Shown here: positions 25,176 to 33,346 of the stretch, piece by piece
Layout: every line of letters begins with the position of its first letter
Numbering within the stretch: position 1 is the stretch's first letter
Origin: Akkermansiaceae bacterium
GTDB lineage: Bacteria > Verrucomicrobiota > Verrucomicrobiia > Verrucomicrobiales > Akkermansiaceae
DNA length: 64,000 nt
Reading direction: 5' to 3'
NCBI GenBank assembly: GCA_024233115.1
Contig: JACKQB010000001.1
Span: forward strand, 806,001 to 870,000
Notes under the pieces: model-generated
The model's database searches: none
What the model saw: the letters and a program-made list of their open reading frames with translations, nothing else
What the model was told of the DNA's origin: nothing
Made by a program: the position numbers and the translations under genes

Positions 25176-26198
25176 ATGCATTTTCTCTGGCTGACCGGTG
25201 GTCTGGTATGTCTCTATTATGGAGCCGAGTGGCTGGTGAAGGGGGCTTCTGAGATTGCGCTACGACTGGGCATTTCCCCCCTGGTTGTCGGGCTGACAGT
25301 GGTGGCGTTCGGGACAAGTATGCCGGAGCTACTGGTTTGCCTGAAGGCAAACTCACCCGAGGTGATTGCAACTCCTGCGGGATGGTTCGGATTTCAAATC
25401 GAAGCCAGCCAGGAGAGTCCGGATATGGCGCTGGGGAATATTGTGGGGTCGAATATCTTTAATATCGCGCTGATTCTTGGAGTAGCGGCATTGATCCGCC
25501 CGGTGGTCATCCACTCCCAACTGATCCTGCGTGAGCTACCCATCCTGCTGGTGAGCTCGATCGTATTTGCTGTGATGATGATGGATAAACATCTCAGCCG
25601 ATGGGAAGGGGGAGTCCTTTTTGTAGGTATCCTGGTTTACATCGCAGCCAGTGTCAGGCTTTCCAAGAACTCGAGGCACATAGTGGGAGCTGACGAATTC
25701 GAGGAGTTTGAGAAAAAGGAGATCGAGCAAGCGAAAAAAGGAGGCCTCCGGATACTCACCGACCTGGGATTCATTCTGCTTGGCATCGTGACCCTCGTGG
25801 TGGGCGCCGACTGGCTGGTGGACCACGGAGAGAAAATCGCCGAGTGGTTCGGCGTGCCCGATGTCATTATTTCGCTGACCTTGTTTGCGCTGGGGACATC
25901 GCTCCCTGAGTTGGCAACCTCCGTTGTTGCTGCCCTCAAGCGCCAGGGGGATATCATCACCGGTAATGCCATCGGCTCCTGTATTTTCAATCTGCTCGCC
26001 GTCATCGGGATTACCGCCGGGGTCAAACCGATCAATGGCGATGCAATCTCATGGATCGATCTTGGTGTGATGCTGGGACTGACTGTCATTATCATCCCGT
26101 TGATGTGGTCCCGGATGAGGCTCTCACGTATTGAAGGCGGGTTGCTGGTAGGTGTGGCCTTTGCCTATTCGCTTGTGGTGGTCTTGTTGCAGAGATAG
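25176..26198 (+). CDS. Calcium/sodium antiporter of the CaCA family
   Basis: A membrane antiporter of about ten helices with the two inverted alpha repeats of the cation:Ca exchanger family: GTSMPELLVCLK with GNIVGSNIFN in the first half and GTSLPELATSVVAALKRQG with GNAIGSCIFNLLAV in the second half. These carry the acidic and serine/asparagine residues that bind the cation. Similar to YrbG of E. coli. I take the ATG at 25176 (MHFLWLTGGLVCLYYGAEWLVKG); the GTG at 25146 would add ten residues. A cytoplasmic loop of acidic residues lies between the halves (EFEEFEKKEIEQAKKGG). Confidence 0.93.
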   Translation: MHFLWLTGGLVCLYYGAEWLVKGASEIALRLGISPLVVGLTVVAFGTSMPELLVCLKANSPEVIATPAGWFGFQIEASQESPDMALGNIVGSNIFNIALILGVAALIRPVVIHSQLILRELPILLVSSIVFAVMMMDKHLSRWEGGVLFVGILVYIAASVRLSKNSRHIVGADEFEEFEKKEIEQAKKGGLRILTDLGFILLGIVTLVVGADWLVDHGEKIAEWFGVPDVIISLTLFALGTSLPELATSVVAALKRQGDIITGNAIGSCIFNLLAVIGITAGVKPINGDAISWIDLGVMLGLTVIIIPLMWSRMRLSRIEGGLLVGVAFAYSLVVVLLQR

Positions 26199-26251
26199 GC
26201 CATTTCCTGGTTGTCAGGTGGCCTGCCGACGTGTTCTTATCCAGATAAAAG

Positions 26252-26290
26252 AGCCAAAAAATCCCCGCACGCTGAAGAGCGCGCGGGGAA
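26252..26290 (-). terminator. Rho-independent terminator for the small secreted protein gene
   Basis: Read on the minus strand: CCCCGCGCGCT, a 4-nt CTTC loop, AGCGTGCGGGG, then ATTTTTTGG. All 11 pairs form, one of them G-U. It lies about 40 bp downstream of the stop of the gene at 26328-26756. The opposite strand carries the end of the antiporter gene, which may also use it. Confidence 0.85.
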
Positions 26291-26327
26291 CGAATGGTTA
26301 TGCGTTGTTAGTTGTTGGTTGTTGTGC

Positions 26328-26756
26328 TTATTTGTAACCGATGATGAGCGCGTAGTGGGCACCATTGTATGTGCTGTTAGACATCTGCATTTTGATATAG
26401 AAGGTGCCTGACCACTTGGGCTTGACCCGCACGACTGGAACGGCATCCACCTTGGTGTCGCGACCGACCTCGTTCATGTTTTCATCATAGAGGATGATAT
26501 CGACGTCATAGGCATCCGAGCAGCCGCCTCCTACGAGCACATACTCAGTGCCAGCCTTGAGCGTGGTTTTGATCGTTGTGCTGCCGCCTTTGCGGAGCAG
26601 ACCGTGCCAATAATCGTTGCGGAAGCTAATACCCTGCTTTTTCAAGGCCTGGGCGATTTTAAGGGCACGACCCTTGGCTTCGGTGGTAGTGGCTTCTGCG
26701 CTTGGTGCTAAAAAGATAGCTAACAAAGCTAGGGCGGGGACGAGTAGTTTCTTCAT
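26328..26756 (-). CDS. Small secreted protein, beta-sandwich-like
   Basis: The N-terminus MKKLLVPALALLAIFLAPSAEA is a signal peptide with cleavage near A22. The mature part (about 120 residues) has an early helix (RALKIAQALKKQGISF) then a beta-rich stretch: TIKTTLKAGTEYVLVGGGC, YDVDIILYDENMNEVGRDTKV, VPVVRVKPKWSGTFYIKMQMSN and YNGAHYALIIGYK. The pattern of polar/hydrophobic strands with D in YDVD is like the bacterial PPC (pre-peptidase C-terminal) type domain, which is an inference from layout only. It is transcribed alone and has its own terminator. Confidence 0.75.
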   Translation of the reverse strand: MKKLLVPALALLAIFLAPSAEATTTEAKGRALKIAQALKKQGISFRNDYWHGLLRKGGSTTIKTTLKAGTEYVLVGGGCSDAYDVDIILYDENMNEVGRDTKVDAVPVVRVKPKWSGTFYIKMQMSNSTYNGAHYALIIGYK

Positions 26757-26816
26757 AGTGGGACAATGCTAGCAAAGACCGTGCCGTTTCGTCAAAACAA
26801 ATCTTTGTTGCGCAGG

Positions 26817-27935
26817 CTAAATGGGTCGGCCAACTGGTTGTTTGTTTCTCCTAAGAAAAAGGAAAACGGTGGCCGATAGAATGAGTATCGTAGAGGATGA
26901 TTCAGGGACGGTACTGTAGCCGAGGTCCCTTAGGAATGCGGCATCCAGTTCGGTCAGTAAACGGCGTTCCCCCATGCCGATGAACGGCACTACAACGGCA
27001 GTTTGTGAGGACCCGTTGTCCAGGCGGGTGCTCATGGTTCCATCGGCGACGTGGCCACTGCCAGATTCGATCAATCCGTTGCCTGTGCCGTAAAGGTTGA
27101 TGACGTGGCTGCCTGTCCAGTTGGTCGCTCCGCTGATTTGATCGTCCCAAGTAGTGGAAGTGCCTAGTCCAACAACGTGAAGCATTTCGTGCAAAGCGAC
27201 CGAGTATAAATCGTATTTTCCCGCGTCCACTGGCGTGGTGTGATCAAAGTGCCAAAAACTTTCCAATGTGCTGTCACTGTCTTTGCCTTTTTTGTTGTCA
27301 GTGTCCACGTCGAACCACAGGTTGCCGATGCCGGCGCCAATATCGAGGTTGTAGCTTCCGGGATAACCTCCGAACAATGTGGTTCCGTTGATATTTTGAA
27401 TGACTGGGCCAGCGCCACGACCGATCCCGTTGTTTGAATTGACAACGGCTTCATCAATGGCGTTTTGCAGGTAGGTGGGTGAGATGTTGGAAGCGGAAAT
27501 GCCTAACTGCACGCCCGCTGGGCCTCCGGATGCCAAAGTGACCCCAGCCAGTTCGCGGACGCCCACAAAAATTTTGACTGTGTTGGCGGCCAGGGAAGGG
27601 TTCGAAATTGACTCCTGGGTTCCGTCAGTGGGATTAATGAAGAGGTAATCCCAGTCGAAGGTCACCGAGGTAAAACCATCAGAGCCCGTATAGGTTTCCT
27701 GAACCGGTGCCAATGTCGTGTTGATAAGGGCACTGATATCTGCCGCCGCCTTTTCCAAAGCCGACTTTGCCCGTTCATTGGTTTCAAAAAAATGATCGGT
27801 TCCCGCATCGTAGCTATAGTCCAGCTCGATGTTGAGTGCTTTTGATGGCGTAGTAAGTAAGGTTACTGAAGCAGCGATCAACCCCGCCACCTTCCTTGTT
27901 TTTGAAGAGCTTGATTTACACACGACCAATGCCAT
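26817..27935 (-). CDS. Secreted metalloprotease-like protein, paralogue 3, with degraded PEP-CTERM
   Basis: Start taken at MALVVCKSSSSKTRKVAG with a long N-terminal region up to an apparent signal end TTPSKA/LNIE; the open frame extends eight codons further. The mature protein starts LNIELDYSYDAGTDHFF, parallel to paralogues 1 and 2. The motif is HEMLHVVGLGTSTTWD (near residue 246). The tail reads TVPESSSTILILSATVFLFLRRNKQPVGRPI: the PEP is replaced by PES and eleven extra residues trail the basic cluster. This weakens its match to a sorting signal. It lies about 6 kb from the tandem pair and is the most divergent member. Confidence 0.8.
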   Translation of the reverse strand: MALVVCKSSSSKTRKVAGLIAASVTLLTTPSKALNIELDYSYDAGTDHFFETNERAKSALEKAAADISALINTTLAPVQETYTGSDGFTSVTFDWDYLFINPTDGTQESISNPSLAANTVKIFVGVRELAGVTLASGGPAGVQLGISASNISPTYLQNAIDEAVVNSNNGIGRGAGPVIQNINGTTLFGGYPGSYNLDIGAGIGNLWFDVDTDNKKGKDSDSTLESFWHFDHTTPVDAGKYDLYSVALHEMLHVVGLGTSTTWDDQISGATNWTGSHVINLYGTGNGLIESGSGHVADGTMSTRLDNGSSQTAVVVPFIGMGERRLLTELDAAFLRDLGYSTVPESSSTILILSATVFLFLRRNKQPVGRPI

Positions 27936-27995
27936 ATCACCCCTCGCGGCTGGTGGCAAGTTAATATTATGGCCTGTATGATAGTCTGTATTTCC

Positions 27996-29627
27996 TTAGC
28001 AAACCGGACACTGGTTGATCTGCTGGAAGAAGTCGTTGCCTTTGTTGTCGACCAGAATGAATGCGGGGAAGTTCTCCACTTTGATTTTCCAAACGGCTTC
28101 CATCCCGAGTTCAGGGTATTCGAGCACCTCGAGTTCCTTGATGTTGTCGGTGGCTAACAGTGCGGCAGGGCCACCGGCTGAACCGAGGTAAAAACCTCCG
28201 TTGTTTTTACAGGCGTCAGTGACTTGCTGGGAGCGGTTGCCCTTGGCGAGCATCACCATCGAGCCGCCATGTTTTTGGAAAAGGTCGACGTATCCGTCCA
28301 TACGCCCCGCTGTGGTCGGGCCGAACGATCCCGATGCGTAACCCGCGGGGGTTTTTGCCGGGCCGGCGTAGTAAACGGGGTGGTCTTTGAAATACTGCGG
28401 CAGGTCACCCTCGGCTTCCAGTCGTTCCTTGAGCTTGGCGTGAGCGATGTCACGGGCCACGATGATGGTTCCCGTCAGCGACACCGCAGTGGTGACGGGG
28501 TACTTGTCCAGCGTTTCCAGCACCTTGTCCATGCCTTCATCGAGGTTGATGTTGACGCCGCTGAACTTCCAGTCCTTGTATTTCTCGGGGATATACTGAC
28601 CGGGGTTGGTTTCAAGCTTCTCGAGGAAAACCCCGTCCCTGGTGATCTTGGCCTTGGCTTGCCGGTCGGCTGAACAGGAAACACCGATGCCGACCGGGCA
28701 GGAGGCACCGTGTCGGGGGAGCCGGATCACCCGCACGTCCAGGGCAAAGTACTTGCCGCCAAACTGCGCACCGATACCGATCTCGCGCGCGGCGATCAGG
28801 AGTTCTTCCTCCATCTGGGTGTCACGGAATGCCTGGCCGTGCTCGTTGCCTTCGGTTGGAAGTTCATCGTAATACCGGGTTGATGCCATCTTCACGGTTT
28901 TCAGACATGTTTCCGCAGACGTTCCACCCACCACAATCGCGAGGTGGTAGGGGGGGCAGGCCGCCGTGCCGAGGGACTTCATTTTCTCAATACAAAACGC
29001 CTTCAGGCTGGCGGGATTGAGCAGGGCTTTGGTTTCCTGATAGAGGTAGGTCTTGTTGGCTGACCCGCCGCCCTTGGAAATAAAGAGAAACTTGTAAGCG
29101 TCACCCTCAGTGGCGTAGAGGTCGATCTGGGCCGGCAGGTTGGTCTTGGTGTTGACCTCGTCGTACATGGTCAGCGGGGACGACTGCGAGTAGCGCAGGT
29201 TTTCCTCGGTGTAGGTTTTATGGATACCGCGGGAAAGGTGTTCGGCGTCGTCGCCGGTGGTGCGGACGTTCTGGCCTTTTTTACCCATGACGATGGCGGT
29301 TCCCGTGTCCTGGCAGGCAGGCAGGATGCCGTGGGAGGCGATCTCCGCGTTTTTAAGTAGCATCAGTGCGACCATACGGTCGTTGTCGGTGGCTTCCGGA
29401 TCATCGAGGATGGCGGCGACTTGTTTGAGGTGGGAACTGCGGAGTTTGAAGCAAATGGCCTTCGACGCTTCGTTGGCCAGCATCGTCAGGGCTTCAGGCG
29501 CAATCTTGAGGATGGTCTCACCTTCAAATTCAGCGGTGCTTACACCCTCGGTGCTGATTTGCTCGTATTCAGTGGTGTCAGGGCCCAGGGGAAAAGGTTC
29601 TTGGTAGTGGAAAGGTGTGATCGACAT
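27996..29627 (-). CDS. fumA: Class I (iron-sulfur) fumarate hydratase
   Basis: It interconverts fumarate and malate using a 4Fe-4S cluster. The class I two-part structure is visible: an N-terminal domain with ILPACQDTGTAIVMGKKG (cysteine ligand), AACPPYHLAIVVGG, SCPVGIGVSCSADR, and a C-terminal domain with PVYYAGPAKTPAGYASGSFGPTTAGRMDGYVD and GGPAALLATDNIKE. The length of 543 residues matches the single-polypeptide form. Symbol fumA is by similarity only. It is alone in its direction. The region upstream (29628-29754) contains the divergent rpsN promoter. Confidence 0.93.
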   Translation of the reverse strand: MSITPFHYQEPFPLGPDTTEYEQISTEGVSTAEFEGETILKIAPEALTMLANEASKAICFKLRSSHLKQVAAILDDPEATDNDRMVALMLLKNAEIASHGILPACQDTGTAIVMGKKGQNVRTTGDDAEHLSRGIHKTYTEENLRYSQSSPLTMYDEVNTKTNLPAQIDLYATEGDAYKFLFISKGGGSANKTYLYQETKALLNPASLKAFCIEKMKSLGTAACPPYHLAIVVGGTSAETCLKTVKMASTRYYDELPTEGNEHGQAFRDTQMEEELLIAAREIGIGAQFGGKYFALDVRVIRLPRHGASCPVGIGVSCSADRQAKAKITRDGVFLEKLETNPGQYIPEKYKDWKFSGVNINLDEGMDKVLETLDKYPVTTAVSLTGTIIVARDIAHAKLKERLEAEGDLPQYFKDHPVYYAGPAKTPAGYASGSFGPTTAGRMDGYVDLFQKHGGSMVMLAKGNRSQQVTDACKNNGGFYLGSAGGPAALLATDNIKELEVLEYPELGMEAVWKIKVENFPAFILVDNKGNDFFQQINQCPVC

Positions 29628-29714
29628 GATGGTGGGAATTAAGTCTGGAGAAGGCGCGGAGGCAACCGGAATCGACCGTAGGGCAAGAAAAGTGAAGATT
29701 TAAGCAAAAATGGC

Positions 29715-29742
29715 TTGATTTGCTCGCCCGATCCGCTATTTC
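29715..29742 (+). promoter_or_regulatory. Candidate sigma-70-type promoter of rpsN
   Basis: TTGATT (29715-29720), 16 bp, TATTTC (29737-29742), then CCGCCCCCCC just before the ATG at 29755. The same layout is seen before rpmB. If it is the promoter, the transcript would begin about 5-6 nt before the start codon. Confidence 0.45.
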
Positions 29743-29754
29743 CGCCCCCCCGTT

Positions 29755-30024
29755 ATGGCAAAGAAATCATGGATCGCGCGCAACAAGCGCAAGCAAGCAA
29801 CCGTCGCAAAGTATGCAGACCTGCGTAAGCAGCTCAAGGATGAGAAGGATTATGTAGGCCTCAGCATGCTGCCTCGCGACTCGAGCCCCACACGTTTGGT
29901 GAACCGTTGTGAATACACCGGCCGCCGTCATGGATTCCTCCGTCGTTTCAAGCTTTCACGTATCGCATTTCGTGAGCTTGCTTCGCATGGAATGATTCCA
30001 GGCGTCACCAAGTCAAGCTGGTAA
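29755..30024 (+). CDS. rpsN: 30S ribosomal protein S14
   Basis: An 89-residue uS14 of the zinc-free type: no CxxC pairs, but the conserved NRCEYTGRRHGFLRRFKLSRIAFRELASHG block (start and end motifs NRCEYTG and RELASHG) is complete. It binds 16S rRNA in the head of the small subunit. It is isolated from other ribosomal protein genes, and the next gene is an FmdB-type protein about 130 bp on. No Shine-Dalgarno is present before the ATG, only C residues (see the promoter and leader entries). Confidence 0.97.
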   Translation: MAKKSWIARNKRKQATVAKYADLRKQLKDEKDYVGLSMLPRDSSPTRLVNRCEYTGRRHGFLRRFKLSRIAFRELASHGMIPGVTKSSW

Positions 30025-30151
30025 GTTTGACACCGTTGTGATACTTTTTTGGCGCAAGGTGGAACCCGCAAGGGATTACTGCCTTGCGTCTTTGTCGTCT
30101 ACTTCTTTGTTGCCTACGAAAAGCATCACAGATCACATCCAATAAACAGGA

Positions 30152-30412
30152 ATGCCCCTCTACGAATATATTTCAGAACATGCCGACGACCCGGAGCGAA
30201 GTTGCCGCGTCTGCGCGAGGGGATTTGAACTGCGCCGACCTGTTGACCGTGAAGCATTACGCACTTGCCCCTTGTGCAAGAACCCGGTGAAAAAGGTGAT
30301 CAGCAGGGTGAATACGCCCCGGATCGCCAAACCATTATCGATCAGCGACGCCAAAAAGGCGGGTTTCACGGTCTTGGAAAAGCGCGATGAGGGCGTCTAC
30401 GAAAAACAGTGA
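30152..30412 (+). CDS. FmdB-family zinc ribbon protein
   Basis: An 86-residue protein with the FmdB family start MPLYEYISEH and two CxxC pairs, CRVC and CPLC, that bind a zinc ion. The residues between, FELRRPVDREALRT, fill the usual spacing. The C-terminus reads KPLSISDAKKAGFTVLEKRDEG. FmdB-type proteins are named for a regulator of formamidase expression, but most have no known role. Its stop codon overlaps the next start (TGATG), so the gene is coupled to the CNNM-type protein. Confidence 0.9.
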   Translation: MPLYEYISEHADDPERSCRVCARGFELRRPVDREALRTCPLCKNPVKKVISRVNTPRIAKPLSISDAKKAGFTVLEKRDEGVYEKQ

Positions 30413-31803
30413 TGGTGGCTTCATTCGACATCCTGGCCTCTGGAGGCGCATTATACACGGAATACCCGACCTGGGATCTGGTGGTGAAATATCTTATCGG
30501 AATCACGGTCTTCCTGATTCTCAACGCGCTCTTTGTTGCCGCTGAGTTCGGGCTGGTGAAGGTCCGCAAGAGCCAGCTCATCGAAGTCCAGGGGAAAAAA
30601 CCGGTCAAAGCGAACCTCGCTCTACACGCCCTCGGTATGCTGGATGGCTACCTCTCGGCCGGCCAACTTGGTATCACCGTGGCATCGCTCGTCCTCGGTA
30701 TGTTAGGCGAGCCCTTGGTGGCTCACTTTGTCGGTCCGTTTTTATTGGATCTTGCCCCCGAATTCCCCAAATGGCTGGTGCGGGGTATCTCCATCACCAT
30801 CGCGGCTATTTCGTTCTCCTTTGTCCACGTGATCATCGGCGAACAGGTTCCCAAGGTTCTCGCCATACGCAAACCTGTTGGAACCACCTTGCATCTCATC
30901 GGCCCGCTGCACCTGTTCTACAAGGTGTTTGGCTGGGCGATCCATATCATCAACAGCACGGCTAACTTCATTTTGAAAAAAGTCTTCCGCGTCGAGCCCG
31001 CCGGCCATACCGATGTGCACTCGGCCACGGAGCTGGCCCTGCTGGTGGAGGAGAGCGGAAAGCATGATGAGGTCACCGATACCGAGCGGGAGATCCTGAT
31101 CAACGCGCTCGAACTCAATGATATTTCAGTCAAGGATGTGATGACGCCCCGTAGTGAGGTGGTCGTCCTGGATGTGGATTCTGATTTTGAAAAAAACCTC
31201 GCGGTTGCCACCCGCAGTCAACACACCCGCTTTCCCCTGGTGAAAGGTCATCTCGACCACGCCCTTGGTTTGATCCATATCAAAGACATCCTGACCTTGG
31301 TCAACGACGAGGACCCGGACCTGATCCGGATCAAGCGCCCTCTCAAGGTGGTGCCGGAAACGATGGCCCTTGATGTGTTGCTGCAGTTTTTCCTCAAGGA
31401 GCACGCCCATCTGGCGATGGTGGTGGATGAACATGGCGACCCCGCAGGCCTCGTTTTCATGGACAACATCATGGAGGAGCTGGTCGGTGATATCCAGGAC
31501 GAGTTCGACAGCGATACCAGCTCAATCAAGAGGATCAACGAAAATGAATTCATCACCGAAGGGGCGCTGACCTTGAATGAACTCTCCGATCATATCCCTG
31601 AACTCGATCTCGAAAGCGGTGACATCACCACGGTCGGCGGCTACATCACCCGCGAACTGGGTTATATCCCCGAACTTGAGGAAACGCTTGTGGTGGAAGG
31701 TTATGAAGCCACAGTCACCAGCACCGACGGTCGCCGCGTCGAGCAGGTCTTGTTCCGCAAAATCGATCCGAACGAGGAATCGAAGGCAGAGGGACCGGAG
31801 TAG
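30412..31803 (+). CDS. CNNM/CorC-type hemolysin-like membrane protein
   Basis: The domain order is a DUF21/CNNM membrane region with about four helices (about residues 1-200; FLILNALFVAAEFGLVKVRKS is the first), a CBS-pair region (MTPRSEVVVLDVDSDF at about 235-250, then AHLAMVVDEHGDPAGLVF) and a C-terminal CorC_HlyC domain (ITTVGGYITRELGYIPE). Proteins of this type are linked to Mg/Co or Na transport in bacteria. The hemolysin label comes from homology to TlyC only. It is overlapped by fmdB at its start and is followed 42 bp later by xerC; the ATG at 30412 (MVASFD) is chosen over a GTG one codon earlier. Confidence 0.93.
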   Translation: MVASFDILASGGALYTEYPTWDLVVKYLIGITVFLILNALFVAAEFGLVKVRKSQLIEVQGKKPVKANLALHALGMLDGYLSAGQLGITVASLVLGMLGEPLVAHFVGPFLLDLAPEFPKWLVRGISITIAAISFSFVHVIIGEQVPKVLAIRKPVGTTLHLIGPLHLFYKVFGWAIHIINSTANFILKKVFRVEPAGHTDVHSATELALLVEESGKHDEVTDTEREILINALELNDISVKDVMTPRSEVVVLDVDSDFEKNLAVATRSQHTRFPLVKGHLDHALGLIHIKDILTLVNDEDPDLIRIKRPLKVVPETMALDVLLQFFLKEHAHLAMVVDEHGDPAGLVFMDNIMEELVGDIQDEFDSDTSSIKRINENEFITEGALTLNELSDHIPELDLESGDITTVGGYITRELGYIPELEETLVVEGYEATVTSTDGRRVEQVLFRKIDPNEESKAEGPE

Positions 31804-31845
31804 CGAAGGGTTTGCTCGCTCCGTCATTTTAGGTATAACTTACGC

Positions 31846-32733
31846 GTGACTTCGCAAATCGACCAGTTTCTGCTCTACATCGCCACGGAGCGCGGGCTGT
31901 CCACCGCCTATCAGCTGTCGGTGCGGCAGTCGCTGGACGCGCTTGTCGCCTGGGTGGAAAAAAAGGGGGTCTCCAGCTGGGATGACATCGGCACCCAGGA
32001 GCTGTCCGATTTTCTTTCCTATCAAAAAGGGCAGGGGCTCTCCGCCGCATCTTTGCGTATTAACATGGTGCACCTGAAGATATTTTTCCGTCGACTCGCC
32101 GGCCTCAACATGATCAAAGCCGATCCCGCCGAGCCGCTATTGCCCCCACGGGGCGAAATACACCTTCCGGAAACACTCAATGAACAGCACGTCAGCTCGC
32201 TGCTCGAATCGGTCGATGTGGCGAAGTTGTTAGGTCGACGCGATCTCGCAATCCTCGAGCTCTTTTATGCATCGGGCCTGCGCTTGTCCGAGCTCTGTGG
32301 TGCCCGACTCGAAAACCTCGACCTCGACGAAGGTTTTATCCGCGTCACGGGTAAAGGCGGTAAGACCCGGATTGTCCCCGTGGGCGGGAAAGCCCGTGAG
32401 GCGGTGGCGGCCTATTTGAAAAACGAACGCCCGGAGCTGGTGAAAAAAAAGACCTCGTCCTGGATCTTCCTGAGCATCCGCGGTGGCAAACTCAGCCCGG
32501 AGCGCGTCCGCGAAATCGTCAAACAACGCGCCAAGGCCGCAGGGCTGGAACAGAATGTCTACCCGCACTTGTTACGCCATTCCTTCGCCACCCACCTTCT
32601 GCAAAACGGAGCCGATCTCCGGGTGATCCAGGATATGTTAGGCCATGCCGATATCGCCACCACCCAGATCTACACCCACGTCGACCAGAAAGGCCTTAAG
32701 TCCATCCATAGGAAATTCCACCCAAGAGGGTGA
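31846..32733 (+). CDS. xerC: Tyrosine recombinase XerC/XerD-type
   Basis: A site-specific recombinase that with its partner resolves chromosome dimers at dif. The six catalytic residues are visible: R146 in GLRLSEL, K170 in VTGKGGK, H241 and R244 in HLLRHSFATHLL, H267 in LGHADI and Y276 in IYTHVD. An N-terminal core-binding (SAM-like) domain occupies residues 1-100. The length, 295, is that of Xer proteins rather than of integron or phage integrases. The start is GTG (31846). C versus D cannot be told here. No dif-like or att site was recognised near it. Confidence 0.92.
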   Translation: MTSQIDQFLLYIATERGLSTAYQLSVRQSLDALVAWVEKKGVSSWDDIGTQELSDFLSYQKGQGLSAASLRINMVHLKIFFRRLAGLNMIKADPAEPLLPPRGEIHLPETLNEQHVSSLLESVDVAKLLGRRDLAILELFYASGLRLSELCGARLENLDLDEGFIRVTGKGGKTRIVPVGGKAREAVAAYLKNERPELVKKKTSSWIFLSIRGGKLSPERVREIVKQRAKAAGLEQNVYPHLLRHSFATHLLQNGADLRVIQDMLGHADIATTQIYTHVDQKGLKSIHRKFHPRG

Positions 32734-32734
32734 G

Positions 32735-32808
32735 GTGACGGCGGTTTGAAACCGCCTCGTCCAAACAGATGGAAGAAGGCGCGGCGGTTACCAACCGCCG
32801 CCACGTCA
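32735..32808. repeat. REP-like palindrome pair between xerC and PhnA-like gene
   Basis: Two inverted copies of a unit: GTGACGGCGGTTTGAAACCGCC at 32735-32756 and its inverted relative GGCGGTTACCAACCGCCGCC around 32785-32804, which ends with ACGTCA. The outer 5 bp (TGACG/CGTCA) also pair. Each unit is a near-perfect hairpin. The right edge overlaps the stop codon of the convergent gene at 32806. Confidence 0.65.
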
Positions 32809-33207
32809 AAGCCCCGCCTTAGCTGCCTCCTCCATCACCTCATCATCCAGATACGCTTCGTCCAGAATGTCCCGTGCCCAGTTTTCCTGTTTGGCAATGT
32901 AGCTGAGAATCCGGCAGGCCATGACCTGCACGGCTGGTGTTTCGCTCCAGATGAGTTCCCCCAGGTGCCGCCACTGGTCGGGAACGATCAAGCTGGGTTT
33001 GTTTAACTGGTCGATGACCTTCTCACAGAGCAGCAGGCACCGGCCTGAATCGGGCTCGTTAGGCACCGGCGGCATCTCATAAATATGCAAAGGCACGTTA
33101 GCCTCCCCGGAAAGCTCGCACTTGGACTTGGCCCGTCTAGCAAGATCCTTGCCAAATGCAGATAACGCCATCTGGCGTTGCTGGTGTTGATCATATCCTT
33201 TGGCCAT
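32806..33207 (-). CDS. PhnA/YjdM-like protein lacking the usual C-terminal domain
   Basis: Start at MAKGYDQHQQRQM. I compare it with PhnA-domain proteins from memory. In these a cysteine-rich part (SGSKCELCGA...VYEVPP) is followed by WSEVPAVQVVAWR and a D/E-rich helix (DEGWAQDLLDMMYLDEETLAWAKAGL). The present protein matches these last two parts almost word for word: IWSETPAVQVMACRIL, NWARDILDEAYLDDEVMEEAAKAGL. In the first part KCELSGEANVPLHIYEMPP has the second Cys of CELC as Ser. It ends at AKAGL, where the family normally continues with its C-terminal SH3-like PhnA domain. So it is a short family member or a truncated one. Confidence 0.75.
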   Translation of the reverse strand: MAKGYDQHQQRQMALSAFGKDLARRAKSKCELSGEANVPLHIYEMPPVPNEPDSGRCLLLCEKVIDQLNKPSLIVPDQWRHLGELIWSETPAVQVMACRILSYIAKQENWARDILDEAYLDDEVMEEAAKAGL

Positions 33208-33297
33208 GACAGTGGATCGCTTGCTGGCCGGTATTCTATCCATACCACCGCCACAGGCAAGGTCATTTCAATCGACCAATAACCGAAATCCCATGCC

Positions 33298-33313
33298 TGG
33301 TATTTGGAGTTTG
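33298..33313 (+). repeat. 16-bp repeat copy 1 (TGGTATTTGGAGTTTG)
   Basis: The same 16 bases occur at 51432-51447 in the same orientation. Here the string lies just before the LysR-type gene start (33347) and continues with GTATTTGCAAG, a partial further copy. Confidence 0.5.
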
Positions 33314-33346
33314 GTATTTGCAAGTTAAAGGCTTATGCTGTCCCGC

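Noticed and set aside
31846..32733. Integrase of a mobile island
   Set aside because: All six catalytic residues and the length are Xer-like, the neighbours are housekeeping genes and no att repeat or tRNA is adjacent.
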